Below are positions 42,617 through 53,016 of a stretch of 64,000 nt of DNA, piece by piece (position 1 is the first letter of the stretch; every line of letters begins with the position of its first letter). The position numbers and the translations under genes are program-made. The stretch is from contig JBQMRX010000001.1 of NCBI GenBank assembly GCA_052174115.1, forward strand, positions 434,001 to 498,000, read 5' to 3'. The notes under the pieces were generated by a model. That model had not been told where the DNA came from. It saw only the letters and a list, made by a program, of their open reading frames with translations, and did no database searches. The stretch comes from Arsenophonus sp052174115. Lineage in GTDB: Bacteria; Pseudomonadota; Gammaproteobacteria; Enterobacterales; Enterobacteriaceae.

Positions 42617-43732
42617 CTAATATAAAACTTTTTTAAAATATTTGTTTATTAATTTTGTTATACATTGCATTTTATGTTTAATACGTTTTAAAAAACGAAC
42701 TGCTTTCCAAGCACGTTTAATACAATAGTCATAGATAACAAATATAAGTAAAAATAATATTAATGTTATCCATTCAGGAATAATATTTAAATATTCACCA
42801 ATGAGACCTATTGCTGCTAAAATAGCTGCTGCTAAAGTAATTAATATAAAAGCCTGGCTAGGAGTAAAACCAGAACGCATAATTAAATGATGAATATGTT
42901 GTCTATCTGGTAAAAAAAGACTCGTTCCTTTACGAAGACGCCGATACATAATGGCAATCATATCTATTAGAGGGATAGCAATAATCCAAAGAGCAGTTAT
43001 TGGTTTAATTGAACGTTGTTCACCTTGTGTCGACATCAATAATAACCAAATAATAGTGAAACCAATTAATGTACTACCAGCATCTCCCATAAATACTTTA
43101 TAACGTTTCCCTAATAAACCTAAATTTAAAAATATATAAGGAAGAATCGCAGCAACAACAGCAAAACACCAAAAAGCTAATGCCATATTACCGTTTTGAT
43201 AAAGTAAAACACCTAATGCAACAAAAGAGACACAAGAAAGTCCACCTAATAACCCATCAATACCATCAACCATATTAAAAGCATTTACTGTTACCCAAAC
43301 AGCAAATAATGTCATTAAATATCTTAAAGATCCAAATTTTATTTGCCATGGACCAAAAATATAACCTAAATTATCTAATGTTAAATCTGCAAAATACATC
43401 ATAAAAAACGCAACAATCGATTGAATAGTTGCGCGAATTTTAATGCTAATATCAAAGCGATCATCTAATACACCAACAAATACTAAAATTGTAGCACAAA
43501 TTAAATATAACCATTTATATGGAATATACTCGTGCGTGATCATAAATGCTAAATTAATACCAAAGAAAACAGCAATGCCGCCAACTAAAGGAATTTCTCC
43601 CTCGTGTTTTTTTCGATAATTTGGTCCATCTACTAGACCAAATATTTTTGCCACTTTTCGCGCAATAAATATAAAAATAAAAGAAAATAAAAAAACTAAA
43701 AAGACATTGATTAATAAATTCAATATGTACAT
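42617..43732 (-). CDS. wecA: WecA, UDP-GlcNAc:undecaprenyl-phosphate GlcNAc-1-phosphate transferase
   Basis: Integral membrane PNPT-family enzyme that starts ECA (and often O-antigen) synthesis by making lipid I. It has 371 residues (E. coli 367). Catalytic Asp residues are at the E. coli numbers: D90 and D91 in GVLDDRFDIS, D156 and D159 in NAFNMVDGIDG. MGDAGST is at 215-221 and the sugar-recognition HIHH motif lies in PDRQHIHHLIMRSGF. About eleven membrane helices are visible. It is separated from rho by about 250 bp, as in E. coli, and from the rest of the ECA run by the emptied wzzE site, so it likely has its own transcript. Confidence 0.96.
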   Translation of the reverse strand: MYILNLLINVFLVFLFSFIFIFIARKVAKIFGLVDGPNYRKKHEGEIPLVGGIAVFFGINLAFMITHEYIPYKWLYLICATILVFVGVLDDRFDISIKIRATIQSIVAFFMMYFADLTLDNLGYIFGPWQIKFGSLRYLMTLFAVWVTVNAFNMVDGIDGLLGGLSCVSFVALGVLLYQNGNMALAFWCFAVVAAILPYIFLNLGLLGKRYKVFMGDAGSTLIGFTIIWLLLMSTQGEQRSIKPITALWIIAIPLIDMIAIMYRRLRKGTSLFLPDRQHIHHLIMRSGFTPSQAFILITLAAAILAAIGLIGEYLNIIPEWITLILFLLIFVIYDYCIKRAWKAVRFLKRIKHKMQCITKLINKYFKKVLY

Positions 43733-43918
43733 AATAGTATACTCTTTTATAATTTTTTAGAAATCATTCATTGAATCAAATTTCACATATAGACTCTAAA
43801 TATACTTTAATTTAAAGTGTATATAATAATAAAATATTTCTATCATCTTTCGCTGTTTATATTTAATGAGTTAAATTTATATAAAACAATATTATTAACT
43901 AATATAAATAAATAAAAC

Positions 43919-43944
43919 AAAACGCTATATAAAAATAGCGTTTT
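43919..43944 (-). terminator. Rho-independent terminator after rho
   Basis: A perfect 10-bp stem aaaacgctat / atagcgtttt around a 6-nt loop, 35 bp beyond the rho stop. On the minus strand it is followed by GTTTTATTTATTTAT. It is one of the few G/C-paired stems in the spacers, so it is probably functional. Confidence 0.75.
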
Positions 43945-43979
43945 TAGTAAATTATTAAATAAATTAAATAAATAGCAAT

Positions 43980-45239
43980 TTAAGAGCGCTTCATAAAATT
44001 GAAAAATTCATTATTTGTTTTTGTCATTGCTAATTTATTAATTAAAAATTCCATAGCATCAATTTCACTCATAGGATGAATAATTTTACGCAATATCCAC
44101 ATTTTTTGTAATTCATCTGGTAAAGTTAATAATTCTTCCTTACGGGTACCAGAACGATTATAATCAATTGCTGGAAAAACACGTTTTTCAGCTATTTTCC
44201 GCGACAAATGTAATTCCATATTTCCTGTTCCTTTAAATTCTTCGTAAATTACTTCATCCATTTTAGAACCAGTATCAATTAATGCCGTAGCAATTATCGT
44301 TAGACTTCCACCTTCTTCTACATTACGTGCAGCGCCAAAGAAACGTTTTGGACGGTGCAAAGCATTTGCATCTACTCCACCAGTTAATACTTTTCCAGAA
44401 GAAGGTACTACTGTATTATAAGCACGAGCAAGTCGTGTAATTGAATCTAAAAGAATAATAACATCTTTTTTATGTTCAACTAAACGCTTAGCTTTTTCTA
44501 TTACCATTTCAGCAACTTGAACATGACGCGAAGCAGGTTCATCAAAAGTTGATGCAATGACTTCACCTTTAACTAAACGTTGCATTTCAGTTACTTCTTC
44601 TGGACGTTCATCAATTAATAAAACCATCAAAAGACATTCTGGATAGTTATTAGCAATATTAGCTGCAATATTTTGTAATAGCATAGTTTTACCTGCTTTT
44701 GGTGGGGCAACAATTAAACCACGCTGACCACGTCCAATTGGGGCTGCTAAATCTAAAACACGAGCTGTTAAATCTTCTGTTGATCCATTGCCACGTTCCA
44801 TAAGAAGACGATTATTAGTATGTAAAGGCGTTAGATTTTCAAATAAAATTTTACTACGAGCATTTTCAGGTTTATCAAAATTGACTTCATTAACTTTTAG
44901 TAGGGCAAAATAACGTTCTCCTTCTTTAGGAGGACGAATTTTACCTGATATTGTATCCCCTGTTCGTAGATTAAAACGACGAATTTGACTAGGGGAAACA
45001 TAAATATCATCAGGTCCTGCTAAATAAGAACTGTCAGAAGAACGAAGAAATCCAAATCCATCTTGTAAAATTTCTAGCACGCCATCACCAAAAATATCTT
45101 CTCCACTTTTCGCATGCTGTTTTAAAATTGAGAAAATAATATCTTGTTTTCTCATACGAGCTAGATTCTCTAGTTCTATACTTTCGCCAAGAGTAATTAA
45201 TTCAGATACAGGCGTATTTTTTAATTCGGTAAGATTCAT
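43980..45239 (-). CDS. rho: Rho, transcription termination factor
   Basis: Hexameric RNA-dependent ATPase and helicase ending transcription at C-rich rut sites. The 419 residues equal E. coli and the sequence is nearly unchanged. It shows the N-terminal helix bundle (MNLTELKNTPVSELITLG), the OSB RNA-binding fold with GDGVLEILQDGFGFLRS, the P-loop APPKAGKTMLLQN near 178-190, LLIDERPEEVTEM, and the Q-loop LHRPKRFFGAARNVEEGG. It lies between trxA and wecA as in E. coli. The 570-bp leader side has no visible rhoL-like structure. Confidence 0.98.
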   Translation of the reverse strand: MNLTELKNTPVSELITLGESIELENLARMRKQDIIFSILKQHAKSGEDIFGDGVLEILQDGFGFLRSSDSSYLAGPDDIYVSPSQIRRFNLRTGDTISGKIRPPKEGERYFALLKVNEVNFDKPENARSKILFENLTPLHTNNRLLMERGNGSTEDLTARVLDLAAPIGRGQRGLIVAPPKAGKTMLLQNIAANIANNYPECLLMVLLIDERPEEVTEMQRLVKGEVIASTFDEPASRHVQVAEMVIEKAKRLVEHKKDVIILLDSITRLARAYNTVVPSSGKVLTGGVDANALHRPKRFFGAARNVEEGGSLTIIATALIDTGSKMDEVIYEEFKGTGNMELHLSRKIAEKRVFPAIDYNRSGTRKEELLTLPDELQKMWILRKIIHPMSEIDAMEFLINKLAMTKTNNEFFNFMKRS

Positions 45240-45808
45240 AATGGTGGGTTCTTAAATTCGGGGTATATTTTGAATTATGAACAATAAATAATATAGCAAT
45301 ATCTAAATGTCTATTTAAATAAAAATATAAAATCTTAAGAATTTTTGATGAATAGATCAATTTCATTAAAATATAAATTTATATAGTGAAAATAATTTAT
45401 TAATTTACTACTGTAGATAATATTGTTATACAATAAAGACAAAATAAGACTATAAAAATTTATTTTAAAATTGATAAGAAAATTTTACTCTTTACTTCTT
45501 AGAACTTAAATAATAATATTATATAAATAATAAATATAAAATATTTACTATAAAATTACTATTGGAGTCTAATATAATTCAAACTATTATAGAATATAAA
45601 TTATTCAAAGATAACAAATATCTTTATATAATAAAATATTTAATATGTACATATTAAAATAAAAACATATATAATATTAAATAATGATATAAGTTATCAT
45701 TCTTCAAAATTAACGTCTAGTTATGAATTTTATAAATAACAAACGTCTAAAGAAAAATTAAAAAATATTTATCTAATTAAATATTTATTATTAATATTTT
45801 ATAAGAAA
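45240..45808. other. rho upstream region
   Basis: 0.57 kb between trxA and rho. In E. coli this place holds the rho leader with its autoregulatory attenuator (rhoL). I see no leader peptide or strong hairpin, only A/T sequence. The rho promoter should lie within. Confidence 0.45.
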
Positions 45809-46135
45809 TTAAATATTATTGTCTAAAAATTCTTTTAATTGAGTTTTAGATAAAAGTCCAACTTTTTTATTAATTAGTTCACCGTTTTTTAAAAGTACTA
45901 AAGTAGGAATGCTACGAATAGTATATCTTTTTACTGTTTCAGTATTATTATCAATATTTAATTTCCCAATAATTAATTTAATTGCATATTCATCTGCTAT
46001 TTCATCTAAAATAGTAGAAATTATTTTACAAGGACCACACCATTCTGCCCAGAAATCAACTAATATTGGCTTTTTTGCCCCTAAAGCTTTTTTATTAAAA
46101 TCACTATCAGATAGATGAATAATTTTATTGCTCAT
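45809..46135 (-). CDS. trxA: TrxA, thioredoxin 1
   Basis: Cytosolic dithiol reductant for ribonucleotide reductase and other enzymes. It has 108 residues (E. coli 109). The active site WCGPCK is at residues 32-37 within VDFWAEWCGPCK, the buried Asp is in VDFWA, and the cis-Pro loop is IRSIPTLVLLKNG. The ATG is preceded by GGAG about 10 nt upstream. It stands alone after the loss of rhlB on the divergent side. Intact. Confidence 0.97.
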   Translation of the reverse strand: MSNKIIHLSDSDFNKKALGAKKPILVDFWAEWCGPCKIISTILDEIADEYAIKLIIGKLNIDNNTETVKRYTIRSIPTLVLLKNGELINKKVGLLSKTQLKEFLDNNI

Positions 46136-49085
46136 AATAATGCTCCAAGTATAAAATTTTATTTTATTTCATATATATTATTATATATAAAAATATTTTT
46201 TTATTTCAAATAATTTTATATTATAAAATAATCATTAATTGATATCTTAACACATTATAAGTAAAAATTTGATAGATAAAATTTATAGATTTTTATGTGC
46301 GAAAGTTATTAGAATCTTTGTTATTAATTTTTAATGTTTGATTATATTATATTTTTTGTAAATATAAATAAAATATTGATTTCTCTTTTATCTTAATATT
46401 TAAATATTTATTAGTATATCAAATCAATTTAGAAAATAAAATTTATTAAGATAAAATAATAATTATACTCTTCTTATATAAAAATCAGTAGCTAATATAT
46501 AGTAAGAAAATTATTTATTATAACAAAAGTATTAAATAGATTTAATTTATATTAATTATGATTATAATAAAATATATATTTAAAAATCAAAAACAGATAT
46601 TTTTATTAATATAAATAAAAATATGTGTAATAAATTACAGCAAAAAATTTATTGATTTAATTATTATTTAAATAATTAAAATTGATTCATGATAACATCA
46701 TATATAATTTCTTTTATTAAAATTATTCATTAAATAATATTTAAATTTATTTTTTATAATGTTTTATTACTTTCTTATAATAAAATGCGTTTGTTAAAAA
46801 TGATTGATCAAAAATAATATCTTTAAAAATATATAATCTTACTCATATTAGATATTACTGTGAAAATATATTAGTTTATTTTAGTAAAGATAACTATTAA
46901 TTAATTAAATAATCAATACAATAAAAAATATTTATTCTTGAATATTTTATTTAAAATAATTTAAATAATTTAATTAAAATAAATGTTATAGTAGAAATTT
47001 AGATATCAAATTTATTATCTATATATTTAATTATAATTTATCTTTTTGTTAAAAGATTATATTTATAATATTATTTTTTAAATAAATTATAAATAGTATA
47101 ATATTTATTTGATTAAATATAATTTTTAAGAGAATTATTTAAATTTATTTACTATTAAAAAACAAATTTAATCTTAAATTTCTATAAAAATATATAATAA
47201 ATATATATAATAATAAAATATTACTTTAAAATTTATATATATAAAAATATAATTATTCTTTCATTTATTTTAAATAAAATATCTGATATGAATAATATTT
47301 AAAATAACAATTATTTCATGAAAAAATTACAAATAATTTATTAAAAGCTAATAAATAATATTTTTATTTTAATAAAATTTAAAATTAAGTTTATGGTGAA
47401 TATTTTTAATTAAATAACTAATTATCTTAATAAACAATAAATTTTAATATTTGTATTTTTTAATGTATTTAATATAAAATATTTTATTAAATACATTAAA
47501 TTTATTATTAGATTAGTATATCTTCCATTTAGAATAAATTAATTTTTTGTTAAATAAGAAGAAAATACTTTAAAAAATCAAATAAAATTTATTTTTAAAA
47601 TAAATTTATCTCTTCATAAATATTATAATAGACATAGTAGTTTCTAATTTAAATCTATATTAAAAAATTTAAATAATTCTTTATATGAATATTTAAATAA
47701 AAATTAATTATTATTCAATATTTTTTAATAAATTTACTAAAATAATGAAAAATTTAATTTTAATAACTTTTTATAAAAACTTAAATAGTTTATAAAAAAC
47801 TTAAAAATTTTAACTATTTTTAATTTCTTCAATTTTATTATATATAATAAAATTGAATATTAAAGTTATTAGTTATTGTTAATAATTTTAATAAAGTATC
47901 TATATCTTAAAATATAGATCTAATGTTATATCTTCAATTTTTTGTTGATTTTAAAGTAATTTGATATTCTATTTTTAATAAATTTAAAAAATAATTTTTG
48001 TATTTTATTTTATATATTATTATTAATATTTATTCTCACTAAAATATTTTATTTTTATAAGAATTTTTAAAAAATTAATTTTATTCTATTATGAACATAA
48101 TTTTGTTATTATAATATATATTTTTAATTTTGATAAATTAAAATTTTATATGATTTTTAATGTATTTAATTAAAATATCTATATAATATTTTAATTTTTT
48201 AGTTATTATCTTATAATATATTGATAAATAATAATAATATTTATCAATAAAAGAATAATAAAATAAATAATTTTTTTAATTTATAATCTAAATTTATTAT
48301 AGTAACTAATTTTAAATTATTATTTCATTTATATAGATAGAAAATTTAAAAAATTAATATTTATAATTAATAACTTTTATTATTAATTAATATTAACATA
48401 AATAATATTAATTAGTTATATTTTAATTAAGGAATTTATTTTAATAAAAAATTTTTTATTAAATAATATTAATAAAAAAATTTTTAATTTATTAAAAATA
48501 ATATAAAAATATATTTTATTTAAAAAACCATCTAATATCAAAGATATTTTTAAAAAAATATTTATATGTAGCATATAAATATATAATAAATTATTTTCTA
48601 AAAATAAAAATAAATTAATTATATAGATAAATTTTATATTTATAGAATTATTAAATTTTAATTTTATAAAAATTTAATAATAAAAAATTAAGTAAATATC
48701 TTATATAATATTCAATTTATTAAAATTTTAAATATAAATATTATGAATTATTTATAAAAATAAATATATAAAAAATAATCTCTATTATTTAATAGAAATA
48801 TTTAATTATTCTTATGTCACTTTAATTTCTCTATAAAATCTATATATATTTTTATATAGATTTAATCATTTTACTTCTATAATTTAAATTCATTTCAATA
48901 TATATAATATAAAAATAATAAATCAAATATTTATCTAAATTTATTATAAACTAAATAAAAAAATAATTTTTTTTAAAATTAAAAATAAATTTTTTAAAAA
49001 AATAAATAAAAAGATATTAACCTTTACCTTTAAATCTATGATGATATCAATTAATAAAATTACCTTAATTCTTTAAGGAATTCGA
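46136..49085. other. 3-kb gene desert (ancestral rhlB, gppA, rep, ilv region)
   Basis: In E. coli the stretch from trxA to maoP/hdfR carries rhlB, gppA, rep, ppiC and the ilvC, ilvY and ilvGMEDA genes, well over 10 kb. Here only about 3 kb of A/T sequence is left, so this interval has been deleted as well as decayed. No DEAD-box or acetohydroxyacid reductoisomerase motif is readable. It contains a 30-bp perfect palindrome (47828-47857) and a small G/C hairpin ccttaa-ttct-ttaagg at 49063-49078 just beyond the maoP relic. Confidence 0.55.
47828..47857. repeat. 30-bp perfect palindrome
   Basis: Arms ttcaattttattata / tataataaaattgaa meet without a spacer. It lies in an otherwise featureless spacer and no T-run follows. 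Function unknown. Confidence 0.75.
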
Positions 49086-49190
49086 TTATTTATTATTTCC
49101 AGACAAAGTATGAAAACGCTTAGGTTAAATAATAAATATTATATACCTAAAGGATACTTTTTTAACGTTATAAGCTTTAATTCATCAAGA
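49086..49190 (-). pseudogene. maoP: Relic of maoP (yifE)
   Basis: On the minus strand the frame ending at 49086 reads PKRFHTLSGNNK and stop; RPKRFHTLSGG is the conserved C-terminal motif of the MaoP/YifE family. About 10 codons upstream in another frame KKYPLGI resembles the N-terminal NKHYPRGF, which suggests an internal deletion joining both ends. The position and direction, divergent from hdfR, are ancestral. MaoP assists Ter macrodomain-related chromosome organisation near oriC (maoS) in E. coli. Only the C-terminal motif is convincing. Confidence 0.5.
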
Positions 49191-49229
49191 TAGATAGTAA
49201 TAAAAAATTTTTATTCTTTCTTATGCGTA

Positions 49230-49260
49230 AAGTTTTAATAAATTAAATTTATTAAAACTT
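49230..49260. repeat. 31-bp palindrome between maoP relic and hdfR
   Basis: Arms aagttttaataaatt / aatttattaaaactt pair perfectly around a single central A. It lies in the divergent spacer of maoP and hdfR. It could be an operator-like site or a stray palindrome like the others in this genome. Confidence 0.65.
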
Positions 49261-49487
49261 AACTACAATGTTTTAATAATTTAGTTTAATGGTAAAATCA
49301 ACATGATCATAAAATATCGATAATATTTTTTTAAAAATAATTTTCATAATAAAACTTTCTTTCATCTAATACACTTCAATACCTATAATATCAAACTTAT
49401 TATGGCACAGCAGAGTATTAGTTAATAACTGTATTCTGTAAAATTAAAATATTTAAATCATTAAAATTAAAAATTTTGGAGATTATT

Positions 49488-50280
49488 ATGGATACTGAAT
49501 TGTTAAAAACTTTTTTGGAAGTTAGTAAAACTTGACATTTTGGACGGGCAGCTGAATCATTATATCTTACACAATCAGCAGTAAGTTTTTCGAATACGTC
49601 AATTAGAAATTCAATTAGATACTATTTTATTTGCTCGTCATCGTAATAATATTCATTTAACTGAAGCTGGCAAACGTTTAATTCCATATGCTGAATCATT
49701 AATAAATAATTGGTTGCAAGCAAAAAAGGAAATTTCTAATCAATCATTACACATAGAATTTTCAATAGGATCAACAATTACATTATGGGAAGGATATTTA
49801 ACTAATTGGATAAAACTTATCTATCAGAAATATAAAGAACTTTATCTTGAATGTAGTGCATCAACACGACAATCTCTTGTAAAAACAACTTCATTCACAT
49901 AAACTTGATTTACTTATTGCAATTGAACCACCAAAAATGGATGAATTTGAAACCATTATTATTAGTGAAATAAAATTACAACTAATGACAAATAAAAAAA
50001 CTTAAATTTACAAAAACTTAATCTTATCGAGCTTGAATGGAGTGCTTATTTCAATACCACTGAAAAATCATCTTTACTTGAAAATTCACCAGTGATATTA
50101 ACAATATCTGCTAATCTTGCTAGAGAATTATTATATTCAACACAATCCGCCGCTATTTTACCAATTCATTGGTTTAATTAATATCATGAATTAAAAACAT
50201 TATCGCAAGTTATTTATAAAAAACCAATTTATGCTATTTGGTTACAAAATAATGGACAAAAAATTTTATTAATAATATAA
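49488..50280 (+). pseudogene. hdfR: HdfR, LysR-type regulator, recently inactivated
   Basis: In E. coli HdfR represses the flagellar master operon flhDC. The frame begins MDTELLKTFLEVSKT, then a TGA (Arg codon CGA in the ancestor), then HFGRAAESLYLTQSAVSF. A +1 slip in a T-run shifts to IRQLE...LFARHRNNIHLTEAGKRL. Another slip in an A-run follows QSLVK, moving to QLHSHKLDLLIAIEPPKMDEF. A stop and shift after TNKKT, and a TAA after IHWFN, follow; the last part reads KKPIYAIWLQN. In total there are two nonsense codons and about three frameshifts, but the full length is still recognisable. The identity is HdfR, not IlvY, by the exact HFGRAAESLYLTQSAVSF motif and the adjacent tRNA-Trp. Confidence 0.9.
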
Positions 50281-50556
50281 TAAAATATCCATTCATAATA
50301 TCTAATTATAGATAAGTAAAATATAAGTCTTTAGTTATAAAATTTATTATTAACGAAAATATTTTTAAAAAATAAAAATAATCATATTTTTTGTATCATA
50401 AATTTATGAATAATTTTTAGATAAATATTATTAAAATTTAATAATTTTAAATTTTAATAATATAAAAATAAAATATAACTTTAAAGAGGTTCATATAAAT
50501 TTTATTTAAGTAATCATATTATTTATTAATAATTTTAATTATAAATTAATAAATAA

Positions 50557-50629
50557 CAGGGGCGAAGAGACTTGAACTCCCAACACCCGGTTTTGGAGAC
50601 CGGAGCTCTACCAATTGAACTACGCCCCT
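50557..50629 (-). tRNA. trpT: tRNA-Trp (CCA)
   Basis: The acceptor stem AGGGGCG / CGCCCCT is perfect. The D-arm is AGTTCAATTGGTAGAGC, the anticodon arm CCGGT-CTCCAAA-ACCGG gives anticodon CCA, and the T-arm contains GGGAGTTCAAGTCTC. The discriminator is G; TTA replaces the encoded 3' CCA. It lies convergent to hdfR exactly as trpT does at the end of the E. coli rrnC operon. Confidence 0.95.
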
Positions 50630-50640
50630 AAATAAGTATA

Positions 50641-50676
50641 GGAAAAGTCGATACTCAAATCACTACGAACTTTTCC
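50641..50676 (-). pseudogene. Possible tRNA-Asp (aspT) relic with internal deletion
   Basis: On the minus strand a 36-nt element begins GGAAAAG and ends CTTTTCC, a perfect 7-bp acceptor-like stem. Before the 3' arm it reads TTTGAGTATCGA, resembling the T-arm 3' part TTCGAGTCCCGT of E. coli aspT. It lies 11 nt before tRNA-Trp, where aspT stands in rrnC. The D and anticodon arms are absent. It could instead be a plain hairpin or terminator. Confidence 0.4.
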
Positions 50677-53016
50677 AAAGAAAAAGTAAATTATAATAAA
50701 CTAAATTTAAATATCATTACATTTATTTCACTAAATTTTCTATTTTATTTAAATTAAAATTTAGATAAATTATTTATTTTTATATTATAAAATCTATAAT
50801 AATATTATACAGTATTTTTATTTTTAATTTTACTTTATAAAATTAAATAATTATATTATTAGTAATTAATTAATATTTTATATTAATATTTGTTATTAAA
50901 ACTTTTTAACTAATACTTAAAAGTGTTAAATTTTTTAGCTATAATCTTAAAATAATTTAATTTTATTTTTCAATTTAAAACTGTTTATGTGTTGTTAGTT
51001 TAAATTTATTTATTTTATTAATTTAACATTTATTAACTCTAACATATTAAATATATTTATATTTTAAATCTATCTATATATTAATTTTTAACGACTATTA
51101 TAAAAGATAGAACTAATGAAATTTTTTATTTAAAAAATTATTATTTACATTTTACAACAATGTTTCTTTAATATAGATTTAAATTTAATTGAAATATTAT
51201 GCTAATAGAATTGAATATTATAAATTATAGTAATAATTTAAAATTGTTTTATATAAAAAATTAAATAGAGTTATTTATCTAGATATTGCTCTCAATCTTT
51301 TTAGTAAGATATTACATGTTGCATTGTAAGATTAATATTAAAATATATTATTTAATATTTATTTTTTTAAAATAAACATTAACATATAAGCATCTAATAA
51401 TAACTTATTTTATACATTAGTACAAAGTACTATATTGTTAAAGTATAAATAAAAATTTATAAAATTTTTTAATCTTACTATAAAATCTAAACATTATAAA
51501 AAGATTTAATTTTATAAATGTTTAATACCAATATATTAAATATTATTAATTTAAATTTAAACTTATTCATTAAATAAGTTTTATATTAAAATTATTAAAG
51601 TTATATAAATATTATTTATTTAAATTTTAATGAAAATTTTATTTTTATAACTTGTAAAATCAATTAATATTCTACCACTTATAATAAAAGTTTACAGTAT
51701 ATATATGCTGTATATTTATAAAATTATTATATTTTAATATTTTTTTAGTTTAATAAAAAAACTAACTTTAATTAAATATTAAAATTCTTTGTCTGAAATT
51801 TTAATCAATTTATATAAAAATAATATTATTATACTTATTTTTACTTAAGTTTTTTCAAAAAAAACTTAAATATTTTTACTTAACTTTATTTTATTATATT
51901 AATCTAATATATTATTAATTCTTATTTATATTTAAAAAATTTCTTTAAAAATAATTATAAACTATTTTCTAGCTTAATTTCTTATCTATTATTTTTTGCA
52001 ATACAACAATGCTAAATTAATTAAAAAAATCTGATCATTAAATTAAATTATAAAATTTATTTTATTAAATAATTTAATTTTTTATTTATTTTTTATTGTT
52101 TATTGTAAAAATATTATTATTATAATTTAAATACATAATTTAATAATTTTATATTTTTCAATATTAATCATATTATTTATTTAATTACTTTTGCAAAATT
52201 TCCGATTTTCTCATACTTAAAATATAATATTTATATTTATATTCTAAAATATAACACAAAATAAAGTTTTATTTAAGTTTATTTTTTTATAAATTAATGT
52301 TTCATAAATATAACTCATTGAATTTTTATAAAAAATAAAAAATTATTCTATTTTTAAATATGCAATCTACTTTATAATTATTAAAAATTTTTAACTTCAA
52401 TATTAATTTATATAATTCTTTTTACTTAAATTATAGTGATATTATGAAGTTTTCTTTTATATTTATAGATTGAGTTATTTTGTTTTTTATTATATTTCTA
52501 ATTAATTATCAATTAATTAGAAATATTTAAATTTTAATAATAATTTATTTTCTTTAAAAAAATAAAATTATATTTTTATGTATTTCTTTAAATTTATAAT
52601 AGTAATACGATTAAATATAAATAGAAATATTATTTTTTATTTTTTAAATTTATAAATTATTTTCTTAACTTTAATAACAATTAAAAATTTTAATTTTTCT
52701 TTATTTACAAATAGTACTAATAAATTCTAAATTAATTTATTATTAAATTAATATTTTAAAAAATAACATACTTTTAAAAAATCTTATTTAACTATCTATA
52801 TATTTTCTGCATAACTAGTTACAATAAATTTTTTACTATACAATAATATTGTATTTATGTATTTATATATTATTTTAATTAAAATACTTAAATTATAAAC
52901 TTTATGATATTTTTATATTATTTTATAATAAATATTTTATGTTAAATATTTTAAATTATTTAATGATAATTACTATTAAATGGACTTGTTAATTCATTTA
53001 AAAATATATTAAATAG
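50677..53016. other. Emptied 23S-5S rRNA region
   Basis: 2.3 kb of A/T sequence between the tRNA-Asp/tRNA-Trp end and tRNA-Glu. In an enterobacterial rrn operon this is the place of the 23S and 5S genes (about 3.2 kb). No rRNA signature can be read on either strand, for example no sarcin-ricin loop or peptidyl-transferase sequence, and no G/C-rich island. The rRNA genes have been deleted or have decayed fully. Confidence 0.6.

Noticed and set aside
49488..50280. Calling the broken LysR gene IlvY
   Set aside because: HFGRAAESLYLTQSAVSF and the following residues are HdfR; IlvY has HFGRSARAMHVSPSTLSR, and HdfR is the one adjacent to trpT and maoP.
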